A stretch of 64,000 bases of DNA from an uncultured Bacilli bacterium (GTDB lineage: Bacteria > Bacillota_I > Bacilli_A > RF39 > UBA660): positions 124,001-188,000 of the forward strand of contig CAKOPN010000004.1 in assembly GCA_934100165.1 (NCBI GenBank), given 5' to 3'. This document shows positions 25,458 to 35,500 of the stretch, in pieces (positions within the stretch are counted from its first letter, which is position 1; the number at the start of each line of letters is the position of its first letter). A model generated the notes under the pieces. It was not told the origin of the DNA. It searched no databases and worked only from the letters and a program-made list of their open reading frames with translations. Made by a program: the position numbers and the translations under genes.

Positions 25458-26660
25458 TTATTTACTTCTAAATTTTAATAATTCTTTTTTTCTTTCTTTA
25501 TAAGATTTCTTTTTAAATGATGCTACATCCTCTAAAAATTCACTTGGTCTTTCACATAGATAAGAAAACTCTTCTATATATGGCATTGCTTTGATTTTTC
25601 TTAATATCATCTTTTCCTTCTCAGATGCTCTTTGTGGTGATACTTTTAAGCTTTTAGCAATATCAGTTAATGTCCTCGGTTCTTCTTCTACTCCCATTCT
25701 AGAATAGATAAAATCTCTTTCACCATCTGTTAGTACTTTACCTAAATTTCCTAGAAGAGCTTCATTACTCATTTTTTTCAACATATCATCTTCAAAGCCA
25801 TATTCTTGTTCTACACTATTTAATGGGTCATCTATTCTATCAGTTATTGTACTTGTTATTATTCTTTTAATATCTTTTTCACAAATACCAGTACCTGCAC
25901 TTATCTCTCCTACTTTTGGATACGTTTCATACTTTTCATAAAAGGCTTTTATATAATCTTCTACTATATAACTTTCTATTCTCAATGGTTCTGGAATCTT
26001 TATTTGATTAGCACTTTTATTTAACGACCTAAACATTTCTGTTTCAAGTACACTGTAAGCATAGGTTGAAAACTTATATCCAGAAGTTTCATCATACTTT
26101 TTGAAAGCAGACATTAGGCCAATAACTCCCTCTTGGAAAACATCTGCTGTATCAATGTTGTTTTCTGCAATAAGTCGTTGAATTGCTCTATTCTTTTTAC
26201 ATACTAAAGTTATTAACCCTACATTACTCATGATAAGTTCTTTTAAAGCTTGCTTATCATCATTTCTATATCTTTTTAGTAAAGAAAGCATCTCTTGTTC
26301 ACTTATTCTTTTACTTGGACTTCTATATTTTACAATTGGCACTATTCTAGCATCGTCTTTTTCTTCATAACAAAACTTTTTAAATCCTCTGTGAATAGTT
26401 ATAAATCCTTTTTCTACTCCTTGTTTTCCACCATTTGCAGCTGCAGTAAAATACTCATCAATTGCATTACTAAAATTAGTGCTTTCTCTACAAAGCCCTT
26501 CAACTAAATTTGCAGATAGTTGAATATTTCTTTTGTTTAAATAAGATAAAAAATCTAGCATTTTTATTTTTATCTCATTTTGACTTGCCTTTCCTTTAAA
26601 GATTTCATCTACATATTTTATTAAAAGCTCATCAATTTTTTCTTCATCTCTAACATACAT
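25458..26660 (-). CDS. Sigma-70-like protein with extra N-terminal domain, paralogue 3 of 3
   Basis: The 400-residue protein has an N-terminal domain of about 125 residues not known from standard sigma factors (LLIKYVDEIFKGK, LVEGLCRESTNFSNAIDEYF). Sigma region 2 follows at about 145-215 (DVFQEGVIGLMSAFKKYDE, YKFSTYAYSVLETEMFR), then a region 3-like helix pair (ETYPKVGEISAGTGI) and region 4 at about 305-365 (LTDGERDFIYSRMG, TLTDIAKSLKVSPQRASEKE). The tail has FSYLCERPSEFLEDV, shared with its two neighbours. It lies 14 bases after the second paralogue, in one transcript. It is too long for, and different from, SigF/G/E/K. Likely a lineage-specific alternative sigma factor; the regulon is unknown. 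Confidence 0.8.
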   Translation of the reverse strand: MYVRDEEKIDELLIKYVDEIFKGKASQNEIKIKMLDFLSYLNKRNIQLSANLVEGLCRESTNFSNAIDEYFTAAANGGKQGVEKGFITIHRGFKKFCYEEKDDARIVPIVKYRSPSKRISEQEMLSLLKRYRNDDKQALKELIMSNVGLITLVCKKNRAIQRLIAENNIDTADVFQEGVIGLMSAFKKYDETSGYKFSTYAYSVLETEMFRSLNKSANQIKIPEPLRIESYIVEDYIKAFYEKYETYPKVGEISAGTGICEKDIKRIITSTITDRIDDPLNSVEQEYGFEDDMLKKMSNEALLGNLGKVLTDGERDFIYSRMGVEEEPRTLTDIAKSLKVSPQRASEKEKMILRKIKAMPYIEEFSYLCERPSEFLEDVASFKKKSYKERKKELLKFRSK

Positions 26661-26674
26661 AAATAAATACCCCC

Positions 26675-27922
26675 TTATTTATTTTTTCTGTTTATTTTTC
26701 TAAGTAATGCTTTCTCTCGTAATGCTTTATCGCTTTTTTCTCTTTCTTCCTTTATAGTTTTTTCGATTTTGCTTGGATTTTCTGCTAAATAGGAAAATTC
26801 CGCCATTTTCTTTGTTCTTCTTAAAACATCTAAAGCGTCTTTTACTCTTCTTGCTACCTCAGATTTACTAACTCCATATTCTTTTGCTAGTTCTATCGTG
26901 CTTCTTGGTTCTTGAAAAAATCCCATGTAGTCAAGCAATGTCTTACTTTTCTTTTCGGTAAAAATGTGTCTTAAAAGCTCTACTAATTTTTCTTTACTTA
27001 CCTCATTTAAAACTTCTTCATCTACCTGTTCGACATCATGATATCTATTGTCACATGATGCTTTTTCAACTTCGCTCATTTCTGTTTCTATTGGTACAGT
27101 TTGGATATTAAAACAAAGTGGTACTGCCGTGCTTCTTTTTATTCCAAAATGATGACATACTTCTTCTACACTTGGATAAACTTCGTTCTCACTTTTGTAT
27201 TTTTCCATGTACATTCCTATATTTTTTTGTAATCCATCAATGTTGTTTGGCTTAGAGATTAGCTCCTTTTGTTTATTTACTTCTCTATCTATTACAAAGA
27301 TTAGAGACTTCCAAGCATAGGAAGAAAACTTAACTTCTCTTTCTTCATCAAATTTGTCAATTGCTCTCATTAAAGCGACAACACAATCTTCTACAATATC
27401 TTCATATTCAATTCCAATTGCTTCATAATTGCATCTATGTTTTAAATATTGTAAAGCAACTTCATTAGCAAGTGGTAAAAGCATTATAATTAAAGTGCTT
27501 TTTAACTCTTTGTTACCGTTTTTATATTCGTGTAATAATTTATTAAACTCTTTTTCATCTGTCTTATAAGATCCATATGTTCTTATTATTTTGGATTTTA
27601 TTCTAGCACCTTTTTCTTCTTGATAATCAAATGTGTAATATTGTTTGAAACCTTTTTCTAAGATTTTCTCTATTCTATTTTCTGGAACACCATGGTAGAA
27701 ATATTCATCAAGAACATCACTGAAATTTGACTTTTCTATGCATAATTGCTCTATTACATCACTGGTTACTTCATAACCTAGCTTGTTCATATAAGAATAA
27801 AAGTTTCTAAATAACTCTTTAGTTTTTTCCTTGCCAAGTCCAGTTACAAAATTTGTATCAATATATTCTTCTACTGCATTATTAAGGACTGCTGTGGGTT
27901 CTACTACTTTACAATTTCTCAT
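26675..27922 (-). CDS. Sigma-70-like protein with extra N-terminal domain, paralogue 2 of 3
   Basis: The 415-residue protein shares the plan of its neighbours: N-terminal domain with VIEQLCIEKSNFSDVLDEYF, region 2 with IEYEDIVEDCVVALMRAID and VKFSSYAWKSLIFVIDRE, region 3-like VYPSVEEVCHHFGI and region 4 with STIELAKEYGVSKSEVARR. The region 2 core is the most diverged of the three (VEDCVVALM in place of FQEGVIGLM), so its core-enzyme binding may differ. The tail has FSYLAENPSKIEKTI. It is 15 bases after paralogue 1 and 14 before paralogue 3. Confidence 0.78.
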   Translation of the reverse strand: MRNCKVVEPTAVLNNAVEEYIDTNFVTGLGKEKTKELFRNFYSYMNKLGYEVTSDVIEQLCIEKSNFSDVLDEYFYHGVPENRIEKILEKGFKQYYTFDYQEEKGARIKSKIIRTYGSYKTDEKEFNKLLHEYKNGNKELKSTLIIMLLPLANEVALQYLKHRCNYEAIGIEYEDIVEDCVVALMRAIDKFDEEREVKFSSYAWKSLIFVIDREVNKQKELISKPNNIDGLQKNIGMYMEKYKSENEVYPSVEEVCHHFGIKRSTAVPLCFNIQTVPIETEMSEVEKASCDNRYHDVEQVDEEVLNEVSKEKLVELLRHIFTEKKSKTLLDYMGFFQEPRSTIELAKEYGVSKSEVARRVKDALDVLRRTKKMAEFSYLAENPSKIEKTIKEEREKSDKALREKALLRKINRKNK

Positions 27923-27937
27923 ACTTCATATTCCATT

Positions 27938-29137
27938 CTAGGATTTAAATCCTACTTTTACTAGTTCTTTTTGTTTTGGTGTTTTTCTTCTAAATGCTCT
28001 AACTTCATTAACAAAATCATCTGGACTTATAGCAAGATATGAATAGTTTTCTATAAACTCGGATCCTTTTATTTTTTTCAAGGCACTTTTTTCTCTTAAG
28101 TTTACATTTTGTCTACACATTTTTTCATCTATTAAATCCATTGCTTCATCTTGGCTTAGACCATCCATCCTAGCAAAAATTATTGTACTATCAGTATCAG
28201 TTAATCTATCCTTTATACTCTCTCTTAATTTTAAATTACTTATTCTTGTTAATACTTCATCTTCAAAATCATATGTAGCACTATTCTCATCAAACTCTTC
28301 ACTTTCAACATGAACGATATCTTTACTTGTAAGAAGCGAATATATAGTATTTTTTTTCATGTTCATATATACAGACAATCTTTCAAGTGATGGGTAAGTT
28401 CCATATCTTTCATAATAATTTTCTATATAAGATTTCATTTTGTAATATATCGGTCTTTGATTTATAGGAGTTCTTATTTCTTCTGCTGTTTCAATCAAAT
28501 TTCTTACAATAGCCTGCTTTATGACATAAAAGGCATATGTTGAAAATCTTGAACTTCTTGTTTCATCATAGCTTTTAATAGCCTTTATAAGTCCTATTAT
28601 TCCTTCTTGAATAGCATCATCTAAATCAATACTTTCGTTTAATAACAAATCTCTAATATTTGAATCATTCAAACAAACATTACTTACTAAATCAATATTA
28701 GCACGTACTAATTCTTCCATAGCAGATTCATCATTTTCTTTGTATCTTTTAAACAATTCTTTAAATTCTTTTGTACTCAAATGTTTTCTTGGCTCCTTAA
28801 AGTATGAAAAACCTCTTACTTTTAATTTATCGCCATCTTTTTCATCAAAACAATACTTACTAAAACCTTTTTTAAACGTTTGAAGATAAACCTCATAAGA
28901 CTTTGAACTTTGTGCTTTAGAGTCAGAAAAAATTAGTTCAAGTGCATCACTGAACAAGGGCTTTTTTCTACATAACTCATCGACTAAATTAGAATCAACT
29001 TTCTTTGTTAGTGATAATATCACATTGGATAAAGCCAGAACCCTCTTCTTAGCATCTTCTTTAGTCTTAATACCGTTAAAATTCTCATCAATATATTTTT
29101 CTAGGTAATCACTAATTTCAAAACTTGTAGCGCACAT
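27938..29137 (-). CDS. Sigma-70-like protein with extra N-terminal domain, paralogue 1 of 3
   Basis: The 399-residue protein opens the cassette. N-terminal domain: YLEKYIDENFNGIKTKEDA, LVDELCRKKPLFSDALELIF. Region 2: LDDAIQEGIIGLIKAIKSYDE and SRFSTYAFYVIKQAIVR, close to housekeeping sigma region 2. Region 3-like: TYPSLERLSVYMNM. Region 4: LTDTDSTIIFARMDGLSQ, with a shortened or altered helix-turn-helix, so -35 recognition may be weak. Tail: YSYLAISPDDFVNEV. GGGGG lies before the ATG and a good promoter (29164-29192) before that. Confidence 0.8.
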   Translation of the reverse strand: MCATSFEISDYLEKYIDENFNGIKTKEDAKKRVLALSNVILSLTKKVDSNLVDELCRKKPLFSDALELIFSDSKAQSSKSYEVYLQTFKKGFSKYCFDEKDGDKLKVRGFSYFKEPRKHLSTKEFKELFKRYKENDESAMEELVRANIDLVSNVCLNDSNIRDLLLNESIDLDDAIQEGIIGLIKAIKSYDETRSSRFSTYAFYVIKQAIVRNLIETAEEIRTPINQRPIYYKMKSYIENYYERYGTYPSLERLSVYMNMKKNTIYSLLTSKDIVHVESEEFDENSATYDFEDEVLTRISNLKLRESIKDRLTDTDSTIIFARMDGLSQDEAMDLIDEKMCRQNVNLREKSALKKIKGSEFIENYSYLAISPDDFVNEVRAFRRKTPKQKELVKVGFKS

Positions 29138-29163
29138 CGTAAAACCCCCTAAAATTAGTTGTT

Positions 29164-29192
29164 ATTATAACATAGAAAGCCTTAAAAATCAA
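29164..29192 (-). promoter_or_regulatory. Promoter of the triple sigma cassette
   Basis: TTGATT (29192-29187), spacer of 17, TATAAT (29169-29164) on the minus strand, 27 bases before the first start codon. The boxes suit the housekeeping sigma factor. Confidence 0.75.
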
Positions 29193-29203
29193 TAAAATTC
29201 GTT

Positions 29204-29701
29204 TTAGCTATTCATGTGTTTCTTGAAAGAAGTTAACAAATCAAAGATAAAGATCATAAATAGCATAAAAGATAGAACTATTATGCTGGTAGTTTCACTA
29301 TTTAACATCTTATCAACTAAAGGGGATATTTTATCTATAAAAAGCGTGCTTGCAAAAGCAAAAAACAAAGTATTTTCAAGACAAACTCTTCCTTTTATAT
29401 TAAACTTTTTCCTTCTATAATCCCAAAAAGTCTTATGAAATACTTTTTCTAATAAAAAAGCTGTAGAGTATTCAACCACTACTACAACTAAACTTGCTAA
29501 AAAAGCTTTAAAAACAATACTTGTTACTCCCGTAGTAAGACTTTTAATAAACAAAAGTGCAACACCATATATTGGGCAGTATGGTCCTGTTAAGAATCCT
29601 CTATTCAAATAAAGGCGCCTATTCAGTATACTTGCATAAACAATTTCTAATAAATATCCTAAAACTGAATATATGAAAAACTCTATAAAAATTAAACGCA
29701 T
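29204..29701 (-). CDS. PF06541-type membrane protein (putative ABC transporter permease), paralogue
   Basis: The 165-residue protein has about four membrane helices. Its family pattern is FIYSVLGYLLEIVY, LNRGFLTGPYCPIYG, VVEYSTAFLLEKVFHKTFWDY and FNIKGRVCLENTLF. This family (CmpB-like, often called putative ABC transporter type IV) is common in Firmicutes and has no proven function. It is a shorter sister of the 29790-30473 protein, lacking its charged C-terminal tail. The ORF ends close to the sigma cassette promoter. Confidence 0.8.
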   Translation of the reverse strand: MRLIFIEFFIYSVLGYLLEIVYASILNRRLYLNRGFLTGPYCPIYGVALLFIKSLTTGVTSIVFKAFLASLVVVVVEYSTAFLLEKVFHKTFWDYRRKKFNIKGRVCLENTLFFAFASTLFIDKISPLVDKMLNSETTSIIVLSFMLFMIFIFDLLTSFKKHMNS

Positions 29702-29754
29702 GTTATCACCTAGTAAAATCTATGCTAGTTATGTCATTTTCTTTAAAACAATTT

Positions 29755-29784
29755 ACAAAAAAAGGACTTGCTATTTAGCAAATC
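29755..29784 (-). terminator. Terminator after the larger PF06541 gene
   Basis: GATTTGCT/AGCAAGTC stem (one G-U pair) with a four-base loop, followed on the minus strand by CCTTTTTTT. Confidence 0.8.
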
Positions 29785-29789
29785 ACTTT

Positions 29790-30473
29790 TTATTTTTTTC
29801 TAGTTATATCGATTTTCTTTACTACGTCTCTTACATTAACAAATACTTTAGGGAAGGAATTAAGAAGTCTTTTGTTAAGTGACAAGTGCTTTTCAAGTTC
29901 TCCTTTAACTTGTTCTTTTATTTCTTCTGTCATATCCTTTTTAACTAGTTCTGAATTTTTTCTTATCTTAGAAATAACTAAATATGATACTACTACATCC
30001 GTAAAAAATATAATCATTAAAATAATGTTTATAGTTATAAATACATTGTGTGAGAATGAACCAACTAATTTTTCAAAATAATCATTTAGAAAATATACTA
30101 TGGCTACTCCACCAACACCAAATAATACAGAGTTTTTTAGGCATACTCTTCCATTAACGTTAAAGCTTTGATTAGTGTAATCCCACCATCTTGTTTTAAA
30201 CATTTTTTCAAGAACATAGCTTGTTAAGTATTCTACTGTAGTGCAGATAAAAGCTGCCATTATAAATACAGTAAAAGCATCACTTTGATATCTTGTTAAA
30301 AGTAGTGTCATAAGAACAGATGCAACTCCATAAATTGGTAGATATGGCCCAATTAAGAAGCCTCTATTAAACACAATTTTTTTATCTATTAAAGAGCAAA
30401 ATATGGTTTCTACAATATAGCCAAGAATAGAATAGCAGAAGAACATAAAGAACAAATGACAAAAATCATACAT
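29790..30473 (-). CDS. PF06541-type membrane protein (putative ABC transporter permease)
   Basis: The 227-residue protein has five or so membrane helices and the same signature as its neighbour: CYSILGYIVETIFC, FNRGFLIGPYLPIYG, VEYLTSYVLEKMFKTRWWDY, FNVNGRVCLKNSVLFG. A cytoplasmic Lys/Glu helix follows (about 165-227). The start touches the last base of glyQS, so it is translated from the glyQS transcript and may come under the T-box. A transport role is only the database convention for the family. Confidence 0.82.
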   Translation of the reverse strand: MYDFCHLFFMFFCYSILGYIVETIFCSLIDKKIVFNRGFLIGPYLPIYGVASVLMTLLLTRYQSDAFTVFIMAAFICTTVEYLTSYVLEKMFKTRWWDYTNQSFNVNGRVCLKNSVLFGVGGVAIVYFLNDYFEKLVGSFSHNVFITINIILMIIFFTDVVVSYLVISKIRKNSELVKKDMTEEIKEQVKGELEKHLSLNKRLLNSFPKVFVNVRDVVKKIDITRKK

Positions 30474-31846
30474 TAAAATTCAATTCTCTTTTCAATATAT
30501 TCTTTTATATCTTCAGTGTTTATTACTTCTTGTTTCATTGTGTCACGTTCTCTTATTGTAACAGTGCCTTTCTCTATTGTTTCGTCATCGATTGTTATGG
30601 CAAATGGTGTTCCTACTACGTCTGCTCTTCTATATCTTTTTCCTATATTTCCAGAGTCGTCATATGTACACATAAAGTTTTTTTGTAAAGTTTTGTATAT
30701 TTCCATTGCTTTTTCTTGATGATGCTTTTTAACAAGTGGTAATACTACTAATTTGTATGGTGCAAGGTATGGATGAAGGTGCAATACTTCTCTTGTGCTA
30801 CCATCTTCTAGAGTTTCTTCTTCATAAGCATTACAAAGAACTGTTAATACTAGTCTTTCTACTCCAAGTGATGGTTCAATAACATAAGGAATGTATCTTT
30901 CATTTGTTTCAGGATCTAAGTATCCCATTGATACACCTGAGAATTTTTGATGTTGTGTTAAATCATAGTCAGTACGGCTTGCAATTCCCCATAATTCTCC
31001 CCATCCGAATGGGAACTTATATTCAATATCAGTTGTAGCATTACTATAGAAACACAACTCTTCTTTTGAATGATCTCTTAGTCTTAAATTTTCTTCTTTT
31101 ATACCAAGTGATAATAAGAAGTTTTTACAGTATTCTTTGTAATGTTTAAACCATTCTAGTTCTGTTCCTGGCTTACAGAAAAATTCTAGTTCCATTTGTT
31201 CAAATTCACGAACACGGAATATGAAGTTTCCTGGTGTTATTTCATTTCTAAAGCTTTTTCCTGTTTGACCAATACCAAATGGTACTTTAAGACGCATACT
31301 TCTTTGAACATTTAAGAAGTTTGCAAATATTCCTTGAGCTGTTTCAGGGCGTAAGTAAATTGTACTTTTAGCTTCTTCAGTAACTCCTTGGAATGTTTTG
31401 AACATTAAGTTAAATTGTCTTATATCTGTAAAGTCACTTTTACCACAGTTAGGACATTTAATGTTGTGTTCTTTTATGTAAGCAACTAATTCTTCATTAC
31501 TCATTCCACCAGCGTCAGCAACGCCATCATCTTCAACTAATTTGTCTGCTCTATGTCTTGTTTTACATGCTCTACAGTCAATTAGTGGGTCTGAAAATGT
31601 TGCTAAGTGACCTGATGCTTCCCATGTTTTAGGGTTCATTAAAATAGCACTATCAAGGCCTACATTGTTAACATCTTCTTGAATGAATTTTTTTACCCAA
31701 GCTTTCTTTACGTTGTTTTTAAGTTCTGCTCCTAATGGACCATAATCCCAAGTATTAGCAAGTCCACCATAGATTTCACTTCCTTGGAATATGAAACCAT
31801 ATTGTTTGCAGAAATTAACTAATTTTTCCATTGTTAAGTTTTCCAT
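30473..31846 (-). CDS. glyQS: Glycyl-tRNA synthetase (dimeric, eukaryote-like type)
   Basis: The 457-residue class II synthetase charges tRNA-Gly. Motifs: FCKQYGFIFQGSEIYGG, NTWDYGPLGAELKNNVK, TAQGIFANFLNV, FRNEITPGNFIFRVREFEQME (motif 2), and ERLVLTVLCNAYEEE (motif 3), then the anticodon-binding domain. CRACKTRHRADK and IKCPNCGKSDF supply the two zinc-binding Cys pairs. It is the single-chain form usual for low-GC Gram-positives. The upstream T-box makes expression depend on uncharged tRNA-Gly; a tRNA-Gly(GCC) gene lies at 49902-49975. Confidence 0.97.
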   Translation of the reverse strand: MENLTMEKLVNFCKQYGFIFQGSEIYGGLANTWDYGPLGAELKNNVKKAWVKKFIQEDVNNVGLDSAILMNPKTWEASGHLATFSDPLIDCRACKTRHRADKLVEDDGVADAGGMSNEELVAYIKEHNIKCPNCGKSDFTDIRQFNLMFKTFQGVTEEAKSTIYLRPETAQGIFANFLNVQRSMRLKVPFGIGQTGKSFRNEITPGNFIFRVREFEQMELEFFCKPGTELEWFKHYKEYCKNFLLSLGIKEENLRLRDHSKEELCFYSNATTDIEYKFPFGWGELWGIASRTDYDLTQHQKFSGVSMGYLDPETNERYIPYVIEPSLGVERLVLTVLCNAYEEETLEDGSTREVLHLHPYLAPYKLVVLPLVKKHHQEKAMEIYKTLQKNFMCTYDDSGNIGKRYRRADVVGTPFAITIDDETIEKGTVTIRERDTMKQEVINTEDIKEYIEKRIEF

Positions 31847-31861
31847 AATCTTTTCCTTTCT

Positions 31862-31987
31862 TAAATAAAAATTCTTCTATAAATTGTGGGGACGGCTATT
31901 GCCATGGTTCCACCCCACTTATTCATAGAAGAATATCTCTTTTCTTTATTGCTCGTGGATTCCAACCCAGTCATCACATTTATTACA
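31862..31987 (-). promoter_or_regulatory. T-box leader of glyQS, very short stem I
   Basis: The minus strand contains GTGGGGTGGAACC (T-box, 31906-31920) followed by TGGC, four bases, GCC and GTCCCCAC, which makes the canonical antiterminator with a seven-base bulge; UGGA would pair with the UCCA end of tRNA-Gly. The competing terminator pairs ATTCTTCTAT (31934-31925) with ATAGAAGAAT (31880-31871), then TTTTTATTT. Only about 50 bases lie between the predicted start and the terminator, far less than a normal stem I. I could not place the Gly specifier codon with confidence. Confidence 0.85.
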
Positions 31988-31993
31988 CTTGTT

Positions 31994-32022
31994 ATTATAA
32001 AGCATTAAGGAGAAGTTTACAA
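31994..32022 (-). promoter_or_regulatory. Promoter of glyQS
   Basis: TTGTAA (32022-32017), spacer of 17, TATAAT (31999-31994) on the minus strand. It sets the T-box leader length at about 140 bases. Confidence 0.7.
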
Positions 32023-32031
32023 GAATTTATT

Positions 32032-32469
32032 TTATTTCTCTAAGTATATTTTTTTTACGCTTATTGACATTCCGTAACTATAATTATTTCCGTAGTTGTT
32101 AGTGTACATCATAACGCAGAAGTATCCTGATTTACTATTGTCTATTATCTTTTCTGTTTGTGTAAAGTTACTCTTATTTTGTCCCCAGCTAAATCTATTA
32201 CGAACTTTATATCCTGTTGTGTTATTTATTTGTACAGTATAGTTAATTTTAGAATCTATATTTAGTAATGTTGAGAATACCTTTGTACCTCTCTTTGAAT
32301 ATTCAGGATTATATGTAAAAATTCCATCACTTTCTATAGTATTCATTTTAATTCCTGTTATTCTTACATTTCCATGAGAACGTAAAAAGGTTTCTCCAGA
32401 GATGCTTAATTTTTTATTAAGCACGGCGTAGCCTATAGAAACTAATATTGCAAGTATCATTAAAATCAC
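32032..32469 (-). pseudogene. 5'-truncated paralogue of the glycine-rich surface protein N-terminus
   Basis: The 145-codon frame matches the N-terminal domain of the 32507-37087 protein (ISVGYSALNQNLSVSG versus VSIGYAVLNKKLSISG; YNPEYSKKGTKTYSTL versus YNPEYSKRGTKVFSTL) and then ends with an unrelated stretch. Homology begins abruptly at GTTGTGATTTTA, inside the membrane helix, directly after the terminator of the large gene. No ribosome site precedes the GTG or the first ATG, and the first half of the signal helix is missing. This looks like the remains of a tandem copy. A short membrane protein is not ruled out. Confidence 0.7.
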
Positions 32470-32485
32470 AACTTTTAATCAAAGA

Positions 32486-32512
32486 AAAATAGGAGCTATT
32501 AAACTCCTATTG
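32486..32512 (-). terminator. Terminator after the glycine-rich surface protein gene
   Basis: ATAGGAG, eight-base loop, CTCCTAT, then TTTTTCTTT on the minus strand; it starts within a few bases of the stop codon. Confidence 0.85.
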
Positions 32513-35500
32513 ATGCTTCCTTATTATTACTATACCATCTTCTCCAGCTATGCCACCTCCGCCTCGACCGCTATTGGTAGCAGTTGTAACTTCTCCTGGA
32601 AGTCCTGCAGATCCACTTGCTGCTGTTCCACCGCCGCCTCCAGAATATAAATCACCAGTTGACTCACCAAATTCTCTTGTGTTACCTGTTTCACCATTTG
32701 GGCCTGGTACTGAAATTTGTCCATAACCGCCGGAGCATCCTGAACTACTAGCATCTCCGTTTTTTCCGTTGGTTCCGCCTGAGCCAGCCCATGAGTTTGA
32801 ATCCGAGTATGCATATCCACCGCCTCCGGATCCACCATTTCCTCCTTTATCCGCTTGTCCAACTCCATAACCTCCTGCTGCTGTATATCCAAGAGCCGAA
32901 GATGAACCACCATTTATAGTTTCTGTAAAACTAAATGCTGCCCCTTTTCCTACTACAATCTGTTGGCTAGTATTTAGGGCGATATTCAAACTTTTAACAG
33001 TTCTTGTATATCCGCCTCCTCCTCCTGCATATCTTCCAGAACCACCGCCTCCTACTAAGAATAGGTCTACTGCAGTTGTTCCATCACCTAAACTTGTAAA
33101 TGTAAGTGTTCCACTGCTTAGAAATTTTATTTTCCAATTTCCATTTTTATCTACTTCTAATCTACTTGTTCCAGTGTATGTGTAGCTTGGCATTTGTTCT
33201 GTTGGTACTACTCTTGTATTACGAATAACAACTATACCAGAACCACCTGTTCCACCTTTAATAAAGTTAAAAGCTCCGCCGCCGCCACCACCACCGGTAT
33301 TGGCTGTACCATTTGCTACATAATATTTGTCACTGTTATTAGTGTTGTTATATACACCACCACCACCTGCTCCTGCTTTTCCTTCAGTTCCTGCTCCACC
33401 ACCTGCATATAGTGTTCCGTCACTTTCTCCAAATTCACGGGTTGTGGTTCCTTGACCTGTTCCACCATTTCCTCCTGTTCCGTTTGAACCATTACTTCCA
33501 TTGCTTCCACCGTTTCCACCATAACCTTGGTGACTTGTTCCGCCTCCTCCGCCAGAACCTCCATTACCGCCAATGGCAACTTCTGCTTCAAAATTTGATG
33601 CTCCAGGTGCTCCATATTTTCCACCTGCGGCTGAGAATCCAAATGCTGATGATGTTCCACCATTACTATTGGTAGCACCACCTGCTCCAATTACGATGTT
33701 ATAACTTGAACCAGCTGATACTGTATGTCCTTTCTTAGTTGTAGTGTAACCACCACCACCACCACCTGCTCCATTAACTCTTTGACTTCCTGTACGTCCA
33801 CCGCCGCCGCCTCCTACTAAGAAGACATCTATTCCATTTACACCTGTTCCAAGATTAGTAAATGTTAGTGTCCCACTTGTTAGGAATTTTATTCTCCAGT
33901 TTCCATTTCCATCATCTATTAACTGACTACTTCCTGTATATGTATATGTTGGTATTGGCGATGCCCAGTTTGCTGTTAACGTTGCATTTTCATATCCCAT
34001 TGTAAATGTTGTTCCGTTCATACTGCTTCCTGCACCACTTAATGTCCATCCTGCAAATACATAACCAGATCTTGTTGGATTCAATATAGTTTCTGTACTT
34101 CCATAAGCAATATTGAATGTTGAATTATTTGTTGTACCATTTAATACTCCACCGTTTGGATTTACCGTTAATGTATAATTATTTGCTTGCCAGTTTGCTG
34201 TTATAAATACAGATTCCATACCTTGCGTATATAATGCTTGTTTTGTTGATGGATCAAAGGTTATACTCGCTCCACCTAAATCTGTTGTACTAGCTGTAAG
34301 TACGTTTGTTAGTGTGTATCCATTTAGCGTATAGCCATTTCTTCTTCTTTCTGTTATTACTTGTGTATCACCATTTTTGGCATTTATCATTGTCAAATTA
34401 TATGTTCCATCGTTAACTCTATACCCACCATTTGCATTAACTATGCTTGTATAATAATCATTATGCCTAGGTAAGTATAACAATACATTAGTTCCCGATA
34501 CATACGGAATATTTGCATCACACCATTCTTTGTTTGGTTCGTTACCATTACTAAATATTGTTGTTAAATTGTATAAAGTTAAGTTATCTATATATGCAAT
34601 ATTATCTAATTCACTAGTAGCATTATCGGATGCAAACATATTTCCATATACTACATAAGTCCCATTGTTGTTTGTAGATGTTGGTTTACCAATATTTGAT
34701 ATTTTTTCCCATTTGTTATTTGCATATGTTTTTGTTGCTGAGATGTAGTCAGTACCTTGTCCATTTGCAAATGCCATATACATAAATTGTGTATCTGAAG
34801 ACAACTGCCTTATATATACTTGTTCAGATATATAAATAGAATCATTAATAGCAATTTTGCTGCTATCAACACTCATTGAACTTCCTGACCAACGATATTT
34901 TGTTGAAGTATATAATGAATAGGCACCAGAATACTTTAAGTCAGTGCTTATAGAATTTTCTGTGAATAAAGTTATACCAGTTGTCCCGTTTTCAAAACTA
35001 CTATTAGTTATTAAATTATTTATAGCATACAAATTGACATTACTTTCGCTTTCATATGCATTTATTCTATAACCATTGTTACTTTCTTCTTTAGTTGGTT
35101 GTGTAACACTTGTCCAATTTACATTATCAGATGAAACAAACGTAGTGTGCTCGTAATACGTTCTATTATCTATCCAATAATGCCATACTGCTATTTCATC
35201 TAAGTCATATGTTTGACCAAGGTCCACTGTAATACATTGTCTTGATTCCCAAAAAAAATCAGAATATTGACTAGAATCAATATCTCCATCCACAATGCTT
35301 GTAATAGTACCTGTTCCATTTGATGTTCCTACATTAGAAACAGCTGTAATTTCTTTACCTTTTGCAACATTTTCCCCCTGATATATTGCTTGAAGCTCTA
35401 CCCAATGGCTACCAACATTAATGCTATTACCATTTGTACAATCTCTTATGTACCTCACACCATTTAGTTTTTTATTTTTTCTTTCTAGTTTTCCTTTTGA

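Noticed and set aside
33194..33690. Several open frames on both strands across the Gly-rich region of the adhesin
   Set aside because: They arise from the GGN repeats of the adhesin; products are repetitive Val/Glu/Met or His/Leu strings without start signals.
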